The notes under the pieces were generated by a model. It searched no databases. It saw only the letters and a list, made by a program, of their open reading frames with translations, and was not told the DNA's origin. Positions 44,399 through 52,200 of a stretch of DNA of 64,000 nt are shown here, one piece after another. The position numbers and the translations under genes were made by a program. Position 1 is the first letter of the stretch. Each line of letters begins with the position of its first letter. Origin of the DNA: RUG13409 sp045546135 (GTDB lineage: Bacteria > Bacillota > Clostridia > Peptostreptococcales > Anaerovoracaceae). The stretch lies in contig JAZQCD010000006.1 in the NCBI GenBank assembly GCA_045546135.1, positions 62,001-126,000 of the forward strand, written 5' to 3'.

Positions 44399-44933
44399 CA
44401 AGATCTTCTTCCATTTCTTTTAGAGCGCTAGCGAATGCTGTTTGAAATTCCAGCTCCTCTTTTTTTAGCATTGCTTTAGCGTGTCCGTTTTCAGCGATCT
44501 GCTCTGCGTCCAGCCATTTAAGATTTTTTGCTGCTTTTTCTGTTTTAATGACTACCTGTGTATACTCAGGTCCTATTTTAAGAAGGCGAAGAGCTTCATC
44601 AGGTCCCAGATATCCGCTTGTGATGAATCCGAAAGTTTCATAGAGGGTATCATTTGCTATGGGTCCGATCACAACATCCGCTTCAATGGTATCTTCGAGT
44701 CTTCTGTTGCCGAAGATATACTTAAACCAGGCGATGTCTCTCGAAAAAGTCACCAAATCAAGACCCGTTATATCCAACTCATATTCATTGATAAATGACC
44801 CTGCAGTCGCCCATTTTAAGGCGAACTCTTTTTGGGGAGACAGGTAAAATCCTTGACCGAAGTCAGCATTTTTTCTGCCATAATGAATGTCCGGTTCTTT
44901 GATGACTAAAGTGCTGGAATGATATAGTTTCAT
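44391..44933 (-). CDS. DUF3990 protein, possible ADP-ribosyltransferase fold
   Basis: 180 residues with the DUF3990 pattern: LYHSSTLVIKEPDI, NADFGQGFYLSPQKEFALKWA, DLVTFSRDIAWFKYIFGNRR and EADVVIGPIANDTLYETF. The opening LYHxS ... FGxGFY resembles the H-Y-E type NAD-binding frame of ADP-ribosyltransferases, and I believe the family belongs to that fold. Enzymatic activity is not shown. A C-terminal helix rich in Glu (LKKEELEFQ ... EEDLDG) follows. It starts 1 nt after the zinc-ribbon gene and runs into the PrsW gene, so it is tightly coupled to both. Confidence 0.8.
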   Translation of the reverse strand: MKLYHSSTLVIKEPDIHYGRKNADFGQGFYLSPQKEFALKWATAGSFINEYELDITGLDLVTFSRDIAWFKYIFGNRRLEDTIEADVVIGPIANDTLYETFGFITSGYLGPDEALRLLKIGPEYTQVVIKTEKAAKNLKWLDAEQIAENGHAKAMLKKEELEFQTAFASALKEMEEDLDG

Positions 44934-44934
44934 A

Positions 44935-45150
44935 TCAATATAACGTAAAGCGATCTTTGGGAGTTCCTTCTTTTATGACATGTCCGCATGAAGGGCATAT
45001 TTCATCAGCAATAGTCCTTCCTGTCTTGTCAATGCCTCCGCCAAGATGCACGAATACTTCTATAGGTCCTTTACATTTTGGGCATTCTATTTCCAGGAGT
45101 TTTGCAGTCGCTTTGCCCTCCTGACAGCCTCTGATAGGATTATTTGCCAT
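44935..45150 (-). CDS. Small double-CxxC zinc-ribbon protein
   Basis: 71 residues: CPKCKGPIEVFVHLGG and CPSCGHVIKEG give two CxxC knuckles about 30 residues apart, a zinc ribbon. The start has a further cysteine (RGCQEGK), as in the zinc-ribbon gene at 36301 (FSGCQGK), so the two small proteins share an N-terminal pattern. It is the second gene of the four-gene operon, one base after the aminoacylase stop. Function unknown. Confidence 0.7.
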   Translation of the reverse strand: MANNPIRGCQEGKATAKLLEIECPKCKGPIEVFVHLGGGIDKTGRTIADEICPSCGHVIKEGTPKDRFTLY

Positions 45151-45151
45151 A

Positions 45152-46750
45152 TTACTTGATCCTTATAGCTCTTCCTGTAGTTTTAAGCGCTTCTTCATCA
45201 AGTACATCATCGTTTAAGACAAGTTTTCCGTTGATGAAGACCTTATCGATTCCGAAGGACTTCTCCTGATCGGGCACGCCGTTTTTAAGATCGTCCTCGT
45301 CAAATACAGTCAGATCTGCAAAATATCCTTTCTTAAGATAACCTCTTTCAGGGATCATGAACCTGTCAGCAGTTGCTCCGGTCATCCTTCTGATGGTATT
45401 TGGCATAGTATCACCGATACCAAGAAGAGAATCTCTTAAGAATTTGGGGAAGCAATCGTAGATAGCAGGGTTCTGTATTCCGTTTTCTTCTACCCATGCG
45501 TCTGTCATATAGAGGCAGTGCTCGTTGTTTTCAAACTCAGTGATTATTTCTCTCGTAGTATACGGGCCCATATTGACTCTGCCCTTAAAGTTGCTTACTT
45601 CGCAGAGCATGAGGTATGCCTTCATATCGCTTATTCCTTCTTCCTGAGCGATCTGATGTACAGTCTTTCCTTCAAAACGCTCATATCCGGGACCTACATA
45701 TGCGATCTGTATGTCATTGAATCCGAATCCAAGAAGAAGACTTGTAGCCTTGATCATGACTCCAAGTTTAAGTTTATTAATAGGCTTCTTTCTTTCTTCA
45801 ATGCTAAGTCCCATATACCAGGATGGGAGTATGACAGTGATAACTGAAACGCCAAGGGTCTCATTGTATATGTCGAACATAACATCTGTTCCACCGGCTC
45901 TTAGCTCATCCATCATCCTCAGAAGTTCATCTTTATCTTTAAAAGAGCTGCGTCCTACGAAAATAGCATGGGAGTAGTGGAGTTTAAGTGGTGTTCCTTT
46001 AGATATCTCTACAAGCTCATCAAAGGCTCTTAAGAGGTGAGAACGACCGAGAAGCTGAGTATATCCCATAGATACCTTCGATTCTGCTCTTGGATGGACA
46101 GTAAGTGGTTTGTTGTACTTAAGGCAAAGCTGTGCTACCTTTCTTTGCTCTTCAACATCGGCGAACAGTCCGGGGTCGTACATCATTCCAAGAGAAAGAC
46201 CTGCAGCGCCTTGCTGGAGCTGCTTTTCAAGTATTGCGAGCATCTCTTTTTCTTCCTCTTCTGTAAGTTTCCTGTTGACGCTTCCGGATACTGCAGCTCT
46301 TGCAGAGCAGTGTCCTGCAAGCACTGTCATATTGCATGGCATGTTTTCATCTACAGCTTCAAAGAACTCATCAAGAGAACCGTACTGGCCGGTAGTATTG
46401 TTGAAATTGAAAAGGCCTGCGCCTATCTTATCGATATTTTTGCAGCCTGGTTCAAAACCTATCTCAGATATTCCGCAGTTTCCTGCAACAAAGGTCGCAA
46501 TACCTTGTTTGATGAAAGGTTCAAAATAGGGGAGTGGATCTTTTTTAATGGCAAACCAGTCATTATGTGAATGTCCGTCTATGAATCCCGGCGCTAAAGA
46601 TTTACCTGTAAGGTCATAAGTTACATCAGCTTGTGCATCAAGTCCTATACCTATTTCTGCAATACGGTCATCTTCTACAAGCACATCGCCTACAAAAGCA
46701 TCTGCTCCTGTACCATCGTAGATCTTTGCGTTCTTTAAAAGTTGTCTCAT
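45152..46750 (-). CDS. N-acyl-D-amino-acid deacylase (D-aminoacylase family)
   Basis: 532 residues of the amidohydrolase superfamily: start LLKNAKIYDGTGADAFVGDVLVEDDRI, metal site GFIDGHSHND near 57-66, VAGNCGIS with the bridging cysteine near 90-97, and further metal-site residues at TVHPRAES and HYSHAIFVG. The tail GYLKKGYFADLTVFD completes the beta sandwich. Enzymes of this kind release D-amino acids from N-acyl forms. It leads an operon with a zinc ribbon, DUF3990 and PrsW genes, which is unusual. GAAAGGG lies before the ATG. Confidence 0.9.
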   Translation of the reverse strand: MRQLLKNAKIYDGTGADAFVGDVLVEDDRIAEIGIGLDAQADVTYDLTGKSLAPGFIDGHSHNDWFAIKKDPLPYFEPFIKQGIATFVAGNCGISEIGFEPGCKNIDKIGAGLFNFNNTTGQYGSLDEFFEAVDENMPCNMTVLAGHCSARAAVSGSVNRKLTEEEEKEMLAILEKQLQQGAAGLSLGMMYDPGLFADVEEQRKVAQLCLKYNKPLTVHPRAESKVSMGYTQLLGRSHLLRAFDELVEISKGTPLKLHYSHAIFVGRSSFKDKDELLRMMDELRAGGTDVMFDIYNETLGVSVITVILPSWYMGLSIEERKKPINKLKLGVMIKATSLLLGFGFNDIQIAYVGPGYERFEGKTVHQIAQEEGISDMKAYLMLCEVSNFKGRVNMGPYTTREIITEFENNEHCLYMTDAWVEENGIQNPAIYDCFPKFLRDSLLGIGDTMPNTIRRMTGATADRFMIPERGYLKKGYFADLTVFDEDDLKNGVPDQEKSFGIDKVFINGKLVLNDDVLDEEALKTTGRAIRIK

Positions 46751-46773
46751 TTTGAACCCTTTCTATAATTTAA

Positions 46774-46803
46774 TATTTAGGTAAAACATTGTTCTAAGGT
46801 CAA
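46774..46803 (-). promoter_or_regulatory. Promoter of the D-aminoacylase operon
   Basis: Minus strand: TTGACC (46803-46798), 18-bp spacer, TAAATA (46779-46774), about 20 nt before the Shine-Dalgarno. The rest of the 311-nt divergent region (46804-46980) shows nothing else clear. Confidence 0.5.
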
Positions 46804-46984
46804 GTATTGAACATTTATAGATCAAGCATCTAGTTTCTTAGTCTTAGTATCAAATGGATCATCTTACTGTGTGATCAATACGCTTTGGCCGCTTCGACCG
46901 ACCATATAAATCGATTTGATCAGATTTGTCATTTGAAGTAATAATATACAAATGAGGATTAATTTTCAACAAGTAAAGTATAGT

Positions 46985-47013
46985 TCGTCATTTATTTTTA
47001 TTTATGATAAAAT
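46985..47013 (+). promoter_or_regulatory. Flavodoxin gene promoter
   Basis: TCGTCA (46985-46990), 17-bp spacer, TAAAAT (47008-47013) with an extended TGA. The transcript would have a leader of about 40 nt with TAGGAG before ATG 47062. Confidence 0.55.
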
Positions 47014-47061
47014 GGAAATAATTGATAATAGTTTATTTTTTGCAGTTTAGGAGATACCAAT

Positions 47062-47697
47062 ATGGGTAAGAAAATAGTAGTAGTAAATGCGGGTCCCAGA
47101 AAAGGCTGGAACACAGATACCATCATTTCAGAGGCCGCAAGAGGCGCAGAAGAAAATGGCGCAGAGATCATAAGATTCGATCTTTTCAAATTGGAAAAAT
47201 ACACCGGATGTATTTCTTGTTTTGGATGCAAAAAAGAAAAGAACAAAGCACATTGCGTTTGCAAAGATGGACTTACACCTGTCCTTGATGCGATAAGAGA
47301 ATCCGATGGTTTGATCATAGGTTCTCCAAACTATCTTAGCAATCTTACAGCATCCTTTAGAGCACTATATGAAAGGCTCATATTCCAAAGTCTTACATAT
47401 AGCAGAGAAAACCCGTGCTGCAACGATCACTTCATTCCCGTGCTTCTCGTGATGACAAGCAATGCGCCGGATACTATGTTCAAAGACCTCCTTAAAGGAT
47501 ACAAGCAGACCTTTGATCGCTTTGTAGGACCTACCGAAGTATTCGTAAGCGGCGATACTCTCCAGCTCAATGACTACAGCAAGACAGATTGGCCTTGGTC
47601 CATTTTTGATCCTGAAAAGAAAAAGGCTCGTCACGAAACAGTATTCCCGGAAGAATGCAAAAGGGCATATGAACTTGGAAAAGCTCTTGCAGAATGA
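47062..47697 (+). CDS. Flavodoxin-fold NAD(P)H-dependent oxidoreductase
   Basis: 211 residues of the FMN-reductase-like flavodoxin fold. The N-terminal phosphate loop is VVVNAGPRKGWNTDTII. A Cys-rich loop CISCFGCKKEKNKAHCVC near 52-70 is typical of iron-sulphur-flavoprotein-like relatives. GSPNYLSNLTASFRALYERL near 95-115 is the FMN-contacting segment. It probably moves electrons from NAD(P)H or ferredoxin to a small acceptor. Single gene with TAGGAG before the ATG, facing away from the aminoacylase operon. Confidence 0.88.
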   Translation: MGKKIVVVNAGPRKGWNTDTIISEAARGAEENGAEIIRFDLFKLEKYTGCISCFGCKKEKNKAHCVCKDGLTPVLDAIRESDGLIIGSPNYLSNLTASFRALYERLIFQSLTYSRENPCCNDHFIPVLLVMTSNAPDTMFKDLLKGYKQTFDRFVGPTEVFVSGDTLQLNDYSKTDWPWSIFDPEKKKARHETVFPEECKRAYELGKALAE

Positions 47698-47875
47698 CGT
47701 TCCCACCGCTTAAGCCCTCTGGGATCTGAGCTAGACCGTGTTTTGAGCGGTCATAAACCTAAATCAAATTGTTTGGAATTGTAGCCGGCTAATGGGATGG
47801 ATCATGATCAATAGTAAGTCGGTAAAACGGCTTGATCAAATACTTCTCCATTAAAGTATATTGGGAGGTTATAAT

Positions 47876-48565
47876 ATGGCTGAGATTGTAAAGATTAATG
47901 AAAATACATGGCGTTTTGAGGATGGCAACGTAAGGTTCTTTCTTCTCTGCGGAAGCGAAAAAGCTGCCCTTATAGACTCCGGCATGAATACGCCGGATGC
48001 AAAAGATCTTGCAAAGAAGCTTACCGATTTGCCTATTATACTTATCAATACTCATGCTGATAGGGATCACATTTCCGGAAATGGTAGTTTCGATGCCTTT
48101 TATATGAGTCCTAATGAAGAACCAAACTATAGAGATGCAGGTGGGAAAGGTGATTTTATTCCTGTATGCGAAGGTGACGAAATAGATCTTGGAGGAAGGA
48201 CCCTCAGGATCATCGACAACCCTGGCCATACTCCTGGAAGTATAGCAATACTTGATAAAGAAAACAGAGTCCTCATCGGCGGTGATTCCATCCAGGATGG
48301 GAACATATTCATGTTCGGAAAATACAGAGATCTTTGGACATATATAAAGAGTCTAAAGCATATTACTGAAATAAATGATAGTTTTGACTGCATATACCCA
48401 ATGCATGGATCTTTCCCTGTTTATCCGGATCTGATCCCAAAACTCATAGAAGGGGCTCAAGAGATCTTAGATGGCAAAGCAAAAGGCGAAAGGGTAGATA
48501 TGCATGGCCGCAGCGTAATGCTGTATAAATTTCCTTATGCAGGATTCCTCTACGAACCAAACTAG
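47876..48565 (+). CDS. Metallo-beta-lactamase-fold hydrolase
   Basis: 229 residues from ATG 47876, with GGGAGG 8-13 nt upstream; an earlier TTG lies before the Shine-Dalgarno. Metal motifs are THADRDHISG near 62 (a HxxxDH variant with the first His kept), PGHTPGS near 115, GGDSIQDG near 135 and MHGSFPV near 170. This is the glyoxalase-II-like, dinuclear zinc type. The substrate is unknown. The 178-nt spacer after the flavodoxin gene contains several GATC-rich short repeats but no clear terminator. Confidence 0.88.
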   Translation: MAEIVKINENTWRFEDGNVRFFLLCGSEKAALIDSGMNTPDAKDLAKKLTDLPIILINTHADRDHISGNGSFDAFYMSPNEEPNYRDAGGKGDFIPVCEGDEIDLGGRTLRIIDNPGHTPGSIAILDKENRVLIGGDSIQDGNIFMFGKYRDLWTYIKSLKHITEINDSFDCIYPMHGSFPVYPDLIPKLIEGAQEILDGKAKGERVDMHGRSVMLYKFPYAGFLYEPN

Positions 48566-48771
48566 TAAATCGGTTCGAGATATGTTGATCCGGCCCATGC
48601 GAGATGTGACTTTCTGATCAAAAGAGGCAGTTCTTTCATAAATTCTTGTATAATACGATATTTTTCAAATGATTTTAAATTCAGTCTCAAAGTATCTTTA
48701 GATATGGATTAAGTGCGATCCATTCCATCCCTAGTATGACTGCGGAAAGGGAATACATGCTGGCTATTTCG

Positions 48772-49062
48772 TTAGACAGTTTTAAAACCGGTTTTTTCTT
48801 CAAGCAGTGAGATCAGTTTAGCTCTGCTGAATACAATAAACTTGTAACTTTCACCGTCGTTCATATGAACAGTTAATGTTGGAAAACAAAGCATCCAAGC
48901 TTTTGAAAGGCCTTGGATGTTTTTGTATTGCATCTCAAGATTCCTATACTTTTGCGGTACAGTAAGCTTATTTGTCTTGTAGGTGATACTGTCATCGCTT
49001 ACGATAAGTCCACCTCCAAGTATTCCATTTTTGCAAAGACTAACTATGAAATAATTCTTCAT
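48772..49062 (-). CDS. Small PH/GRAM-like domain protein
   Basis: 96 residues from the ATG at 49062, which has GAGGAACAATGCC before it; the reading from 49095 adds eleven residues without a Shine-Dalgarno. The pattern GGLIVSDDSITYKTNKLTVPQKYRNLEMQY is a beta-rich start. FPTLTVHMNDGESYKFIVFSRAKLISLL follows, the strand-strand-helix end of GRAM/PH-like domains. A lipid- or protein-binding job is likely but not shown. It stands alone; a TATAAT (48649-48654) on the other strand points at its 3' end. Confidence 0.6.
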   Translation of the reverse strand: MKNYFIVSLCKNGILGGGLIVSDDSITYKTNKLTVPQKYRNLEMQYKNIQGLSKAWMLCFPTLTVHMNDGESYKFIVFSRAKLISLLEEKTGFKTV

Positions 49063-49245
49063 GGCATTGTTCCTCATACCGCATGTAACAAACAAACATA
49101 TTGATCAAAAGGGTATCGATCAAGAAATGGTGGTGTTAAAAAAAGAATTGCATGATTTTCCGCTCTTTACTTTTCGAAAAATACTCTTTCACGTGTTAAG
49201 ATTCCATGAAGCGCACATCGTGGACCGTTACCTTTTGAGCTTTGT

Positions 49246-49944
49246 CTATTTACCCCTGGTAGATGAACCTTTATTGATAACAACTTTAAAAGATTCCGAT
49301 AAGCGCTGATGTTTGATGCTTGTAGCATCCAAATGGACACTTTGGAACGCAAGTTGCATAATAGGTCCGGCGCAAAATGCGCATAAAATAGTCCCAAGTC
49401 CTACAGGTCCTCCAAGCAGATATCCGATCAAAGTGGCTGTACTCAAAATGATGATGCTGATCACACCGATCGGAAGTCTTTTGATCCGCTTTGCAAGGCC
49501 GACTAAAAGGGTGTCTCTAGGTCCGCAACCAAGGGATGCTATCATATATGTGTACTGAGTGTATGCGAGTACCACAAGCCCGGCAAAAAGTACTGGAATA
49601 GATGCAAAAAGGCTATTGCACTTAGGCACTATCCCGAGCCAATTGAAAAAATCAACTGATTTTCCAACGACTATAGCATCGATGAACATAGCGATACCGA
49701 TAGGCTCTTTTAAGAGTATGTCAATAATAAGTATTGTTAAAGATACTGCAATGGAAGCGTTGCCATACAGGATATGCAATGACTTTGACAATCCTAAATT
49801 CAATACATCCCACGGAGCAGCGCCTATATTTGCTTGGATAGTAAGATATATGCCAAAACCGTTAACAAAAAGACTGACAGCAGCAATGATGATATTAATA
49901 AGTATGGCATTTATGGTTTTGTTTTGACTTAATGACGTATTCAT
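49246..49944 (-). CDS. YczE-type integral membrane protein
   Basis: 232 residues from the ATG at 49944 (MNTSLSQNKTINAIL), chosen because the longer reading from 49980 begins inside the promoter -35. Five hydrophobic segments are seen. Typical YczE/YitT-like stretches are LTIQANIGAAPWDVLNLGLSK near 35-55 and SLGCGPRDTLLVGLAKRIKRLPIG near 135-160, which repeat a G-x-x-P-x-D pattern in two halves. Function in the cell is unknown; some relatives neighbour membrane transport and regulatory genes. It is monocistronic with a predicted leaderless transcript. Confidence 0.85.
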   Translation of the reverse strand: MNTSLSQNKTINAILINIIIAAVSLFVNGFGIYLTIQANIGAAPWDVLNLGLSKSLHILYGNASIAVSLTILIIDILLKEPIGIAMFIDAIVVGKSVDFFNWLGIVPKCNSLFASIPVLFAGLVVLAYTQYTYMIASLGCGPRDTLLVGLAKRIKRLPIGVISIIILSTATLIGYLLGGPVGLGTILCAFCAGPIMQLAFQSVHLDATSIKHQRLSESFKVVINKGSSTRGK

Positions 49945-49951
49945 AGGCAAC

Positions 49952-49980
49952 ATTGTACACTTATTACCTGAATGTGTCAT
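49952..49980 (-). promoter_or_regulatory. Promoter of the yczE-type gene, predicted leaderless
   Basis: Minus strand: ATGACA (49980-49975), 17-bp spacer, TACAAT (49957-49952), then 7 nt to the ATG at 49944. Transcription would start at or next to the start codon, and no Shine-Dalgarno is present. Confidence 0.65.
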
Positions 49981-49998
49981 CTAATTTATGAATACTCC

Positions 49999-50047
49999 AT
50001 TCCCATGCGGTGCGTAGCTCCTAAGGAAGTGGTACTCTGGTATTGAT
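49999..50047. repeat. 49-bp dispersed repeat, copy B
   Basis: Partner of 43566-43614 (37 of 49 positions identical, ungapped). It lies between the yczE-type promoter and the terminator of the tRNA operon. Confidence 0.5.
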
Positions 50048-50147
50048 CATAGGTAGACTATCATGCGCTTTTTAGATAGCTTAATTCTACCAACACGTTT
50101 TGTCCTATAAGTTTATTTCTACCAAGGCATTTTGTTCTGTGAACTAG

Positions 50148-50184
50148 AAAAAAAACAAGACTTTCAAAAAACTTGAAAGTCTTG
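50148..50184 (-). terminator. Terminator of the tRNA operon
   Basis: CAAGACTTTCAA (50156-50167) pairs with TTGAAAGTCTTG (50173-50184), a 12-bp stem. An A-run from 50148 reads as U-run on the minus strand, just past tRNA-fMet. Confidence 0.9.
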
Positions 50185-50193
50185 CATCTTCAG

Positions 50194-50269
<76 letters not shown>

Positions 50270-50310
50270 ATATATGATCTCTCTGCGAGATTTTTACTAA
50301 ATTACGATTT

Positions 50311-50370
50311 CGGGCTCATAACCCTGAGAGGTCGTGATCGACGAAATCAATCAGAGGATTTAAAATCCTT
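50311..50370 (+). other. Two tRNA anticodon-arm relics on the opposite strand
   Basis: On the plus strand CGGGCTCATAACCC (50311-50324) followed by TGAGAGGTCGTGATCGA copies an anticodon arm and variable loop of a tRNA-Met. CAGAGGATTTAAAATCCT (50352-50369) copies an anticodon arm like that of tRNA-Leu. The real fMet and Leu genes flank this spacer on the minus strand in the same order. No D or T arms are left, so these are fragments, not genes. Confidence 0.55.
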
Positions 50371-50394
50371 AATAACAAATAGCGAAACATTACG

Positions 50395-50481
50395 TGGTGC
50401 CGAGAGCCGGACTTGAACCGGCACGAATTTTACTTCGGAGGATTTTAAGTCCTCTGCGTCTGCCTATTCCGCCATCCCGGC
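50395..50481 (-). tRNA. tRNA-Leu (UAA)
   Basis: Minus strand, 87 nt with CCA. Acceptor GCCGGGA/TCTCGGC, anticodon arm GAGGACTTAAAATCCTC with anticodon TAA, and the long variable arm of class II tRNAs (CGAAGTAAAATTCG). Confidence 0.95.
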
Positions 50482-50504
50482 ATACTTCGGTTAAAAACAG
50501 CGAA

Positions 50505-50524
50505 GCTGGTGGTATTCCACCAGC
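50505..50524 (-). other. Hairpin between tRNA-Asn and tRNA-Leu
   Basis: GCTGGTGG-TATT-CCACCAGC, an 8-bp perfect stem in the spacer. On the minus strand a T5 tract follows 8 nt later. It could be a processing signal or weak terminator. Confidence 0.5.
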
Positions 50525-50532
50525 CCCGCATG

Positions 50533-50609
50533 TGGCGCCCACACTTGGACTTGAACCAAGGACCTCATGATTAACAGTCACGCGCTACCACCAGCTGAGC
50601 TATGTGGGC
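50533..50609 (-). tRNA. tRNA-Asn (GUU)
   Basis: Minus strand, CCA encoded. Acceptor GCCCACA/TGTGGGC with discriminator G, anticodon arm CGTGACTGTTAATCATG with anticodon GTT, T arm GGTTCAAGTCC. First tRNA of the operon. Confidence 0.95.
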
Positions 50610-50640
50610 TTATCGATGTATCGCTCCTTGCGACTTTGTT

Positions 50641-50669
50641 ATTCTACAACTGACAATAGATTTTGTCAA
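50641..50669 (-). promoter_or_regulatory. tRNA operon promoter
   Basis: Minus strand: consensus TTGACA (50669-50664), 17-bp spacer, TAGAAT (50646-50641), about 30 nt before tRNA-Asn. Confidence 0.85.
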
Positions 50670-50814
50670 TCATATTTTTTAACTAGCCGATTCATTTTTA
50701 TATATATGCTCCTTTCCCCGGAAAATGTATTTATCTGACAGAGTATCCAAAAAGCCTGTCGATCTACTTAAAATGTAGACAAATAAACAAATTGTGGTTA
50801 TTGTGTAAAAAAAT

Positions 50815-50909
50815 GTCACATTCTGCAATTTTATGATATAATGCATCGACTTCACATAGAAGTAGCATAAACAGATTCAAAAACGGATCGGGATTGGTTT
50901 TATGTGAAG
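50815..50909 (+). promoter_or_regulatory. Lipase gene promoter and structured leader
   Basis: GTCACA (50815-50820), 16-bp spacer, extended TGATATAAT with TATAAT at 50837-50842. In the leader CTTCACATA (50850-50858) can pair with TATGTGAAG (50901-50909), 9 bp, ending just before the GGAGG of the gene. No other feature is seen in 50670-50814. Confidence 0.6.
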
Positions 50910-50926
50910 CTTTGGAGGGCACTGAA

Positions 50927-52009
50927 ATGAGCAAGCTAAAGTTCGTTTTTGTTCATGGTTTATCAGGATGGGGCAGCTACGATGATCTATATAGTAAACT
51001 GCCTTATTGGGGTATGAGATCAGGGGATCTCATATCGTATCTCAATGGCCTTGGGTTTGATTCATATGCAGCCTCTGTATCTCCAACAGGGAGTGCCTGG
51101 GATAGAGCCTGCGAACTATATGCACAGCTCACCGGCAGCGTGGTAGATTATGGACAATATCATAGTAAACTCTATGGTCACGACAGATTTGGAAAAGATT
51201 ATTCAGTAAGACCTCTTTTACCTTCATGGAACGATGAAACAAAACTGGTGCTTTTAGGGCATTCTTTCGGTGGCACTACTGTGCGACTATTTTCTGAGAT
51301 CCTTGCAAACGGAAGTGAAGAAGAACGAAGGACTTCATCCTCTGAAGAATTGTCGCCGTTTTTTGCAGGTGGTAGGAAATCACATATTCACAGCATAGTG
51401 ACCCTTGCTTCACCAATGAACGGAACTACAGCCTATGATCTTTTTGAGGATGATTCATTTGATATATCATCTGTAAAAGTCCCATGGTATGGCAAAGTTA
51501 TGGCATCACTTATGTCGAAGGGCACAACTGCAAAAAGAGATGGAAGAGATTTAAAAGACTATGCAGACTTCGATATGCACGTTGACAATGCCCAGGCATT
51601 GAATAAAAGAATATCTTTACTGTCAAATGTTTATTATTTTTCAGTTCCTTGCTCTATGACTAAGCAGCAAGAGGATGGTACATATAAGCATAGGAATGGT
51701 ATGGAACCCATTTATGCTATTCGAGCAGATCAGATAGGCGCATACAGCGGAAAGACCAAAGGCGGCATAGATATAGGCCTGTGTTGGAGGGAGAATGACG
51801 GACTTGTGAATACCACTTCAGCAAAGGTCCCATGCGGAGACCCATCAAAGGATCTTAACAAGGACGAGATAGAAGCAGGGATATGGAATGTACATCCAAC
51901 AATACTTGGAGATCACATGTGGCTTCAGGGAGGCCTTGTTCATAAGCATGACATAAAAGATTTCTATGTAGATTTTTTGAATATGATCACTGAGCTGCCG
52001 GTCAAATAA
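50927..52009 (+). CDS. Alpha/beta-hydrolase lipase of the staphylococcal lipase type
   Basis: 360 residues from ATG 50927, with GGAGG 8-12 nt before it. It begins KFVFVHGLSGWG (oxyanion strand). Nucleophile Ser113 sits in GHSFGG, the acid is the aspartate in ENDGLVNTTSAKVP near 300, and the histidine is in GDHMWLQGG near 330. The layout matches triacylglycerol lipases of family I.5/I.6, which are normally secreted. This one has no signal peptide or propeptide, so it is either cytoplasmic or exported another way. A terminator at 52130 ends the transcript. Confidence 0.88.
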   Translation: MSKLKFVFVHGLSGWGSYDDLYSKLPYWGMRSGDLISYLNGLGFDSYAASVSPTGSAWDRACELYAQLTGSVVDYGQYHSKLYGHDRFGKDYSVRPLLPSWNDETKLVLLGHSFGGTTVRLFSEILANGSEEERRTSSSEELSPFFAGGRKSHIHSIVTLASPMNGTTAYDLFEDDSFDISSVKVPWYGKVMASLMSKGTTAKRDGRDLKDYADFDMHVDNAQALNKRISLLSNVYYFSVPCSMTKQQEDGTYKHRNGMEPIYAIRADQIGAYSGKTKGGIDIGLCWRENDGLVNTTSAKVPCGDPSKDLNKDEIEAGIWNVHPTILGDHMWLQGGLVHKHDIKDFYVDFLNMITELPVK

Positions 52010-52129
52010 TAGAAGTTCAAGTTAAGGAACTACTTAGTGTTTTGAATTTGCAGTCAAAGCTACTTTATGGCTGCTGAATATATCGAGTGTTCAATACACC
52101 GTGCACCAATAATAATTCAATGTAATAAT

Positions 52130-52160
52130 GAGTTACTTCATTTCGGAAGTAACTCTTTTT
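52130..52160 (+). terminator. Intrinsic terminator after the lipase gene
   Basis: GAGTTACTTC (52130-52139) and GAAGTAACTC (52146-52155), a 10-bp stem with T5 after it. Confidence 0.9.
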
Positions 52161-52168
52161 GGTATAAT
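52160..52168 (+). promoter_or_regulatory. Extended -10 promoter of the phosphatase gene
   Basis: TGGTATAAT directly follows the U-run of the lipase terminator. The -35 region falls inside the terminator stem and is not well matched. The leader to ATG 52201 holds GGAAGGA. Confidence 0.55.
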
Positions 52169-52200
52169 AGACAAAGCAATAACGGAAGGAAAACGTATAT

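Noticed and set aside
48649..48654. TATAAT as promoter of a plus-strand gene after the MBL hydrolase
   Set aside because: No plus-strand gene follows for more than 2 kb and no matching -35 is seen; antisense transcription cannot be excluded but is not supported.
49061..49309. Plus-strand frame of 82 codons between the PH/GRAM-like and yczE-type genes
   Set aside because: It overlaps both flanking minus-strand genes, has no Shine-Dalgarno and no known pattern; judged chance.
50311..50370. Additional complete tRNA genes on the plus strand
   Set aside because: Only anticodon arms and part of a variable loop are present; acceptor, D and T arms are missing.
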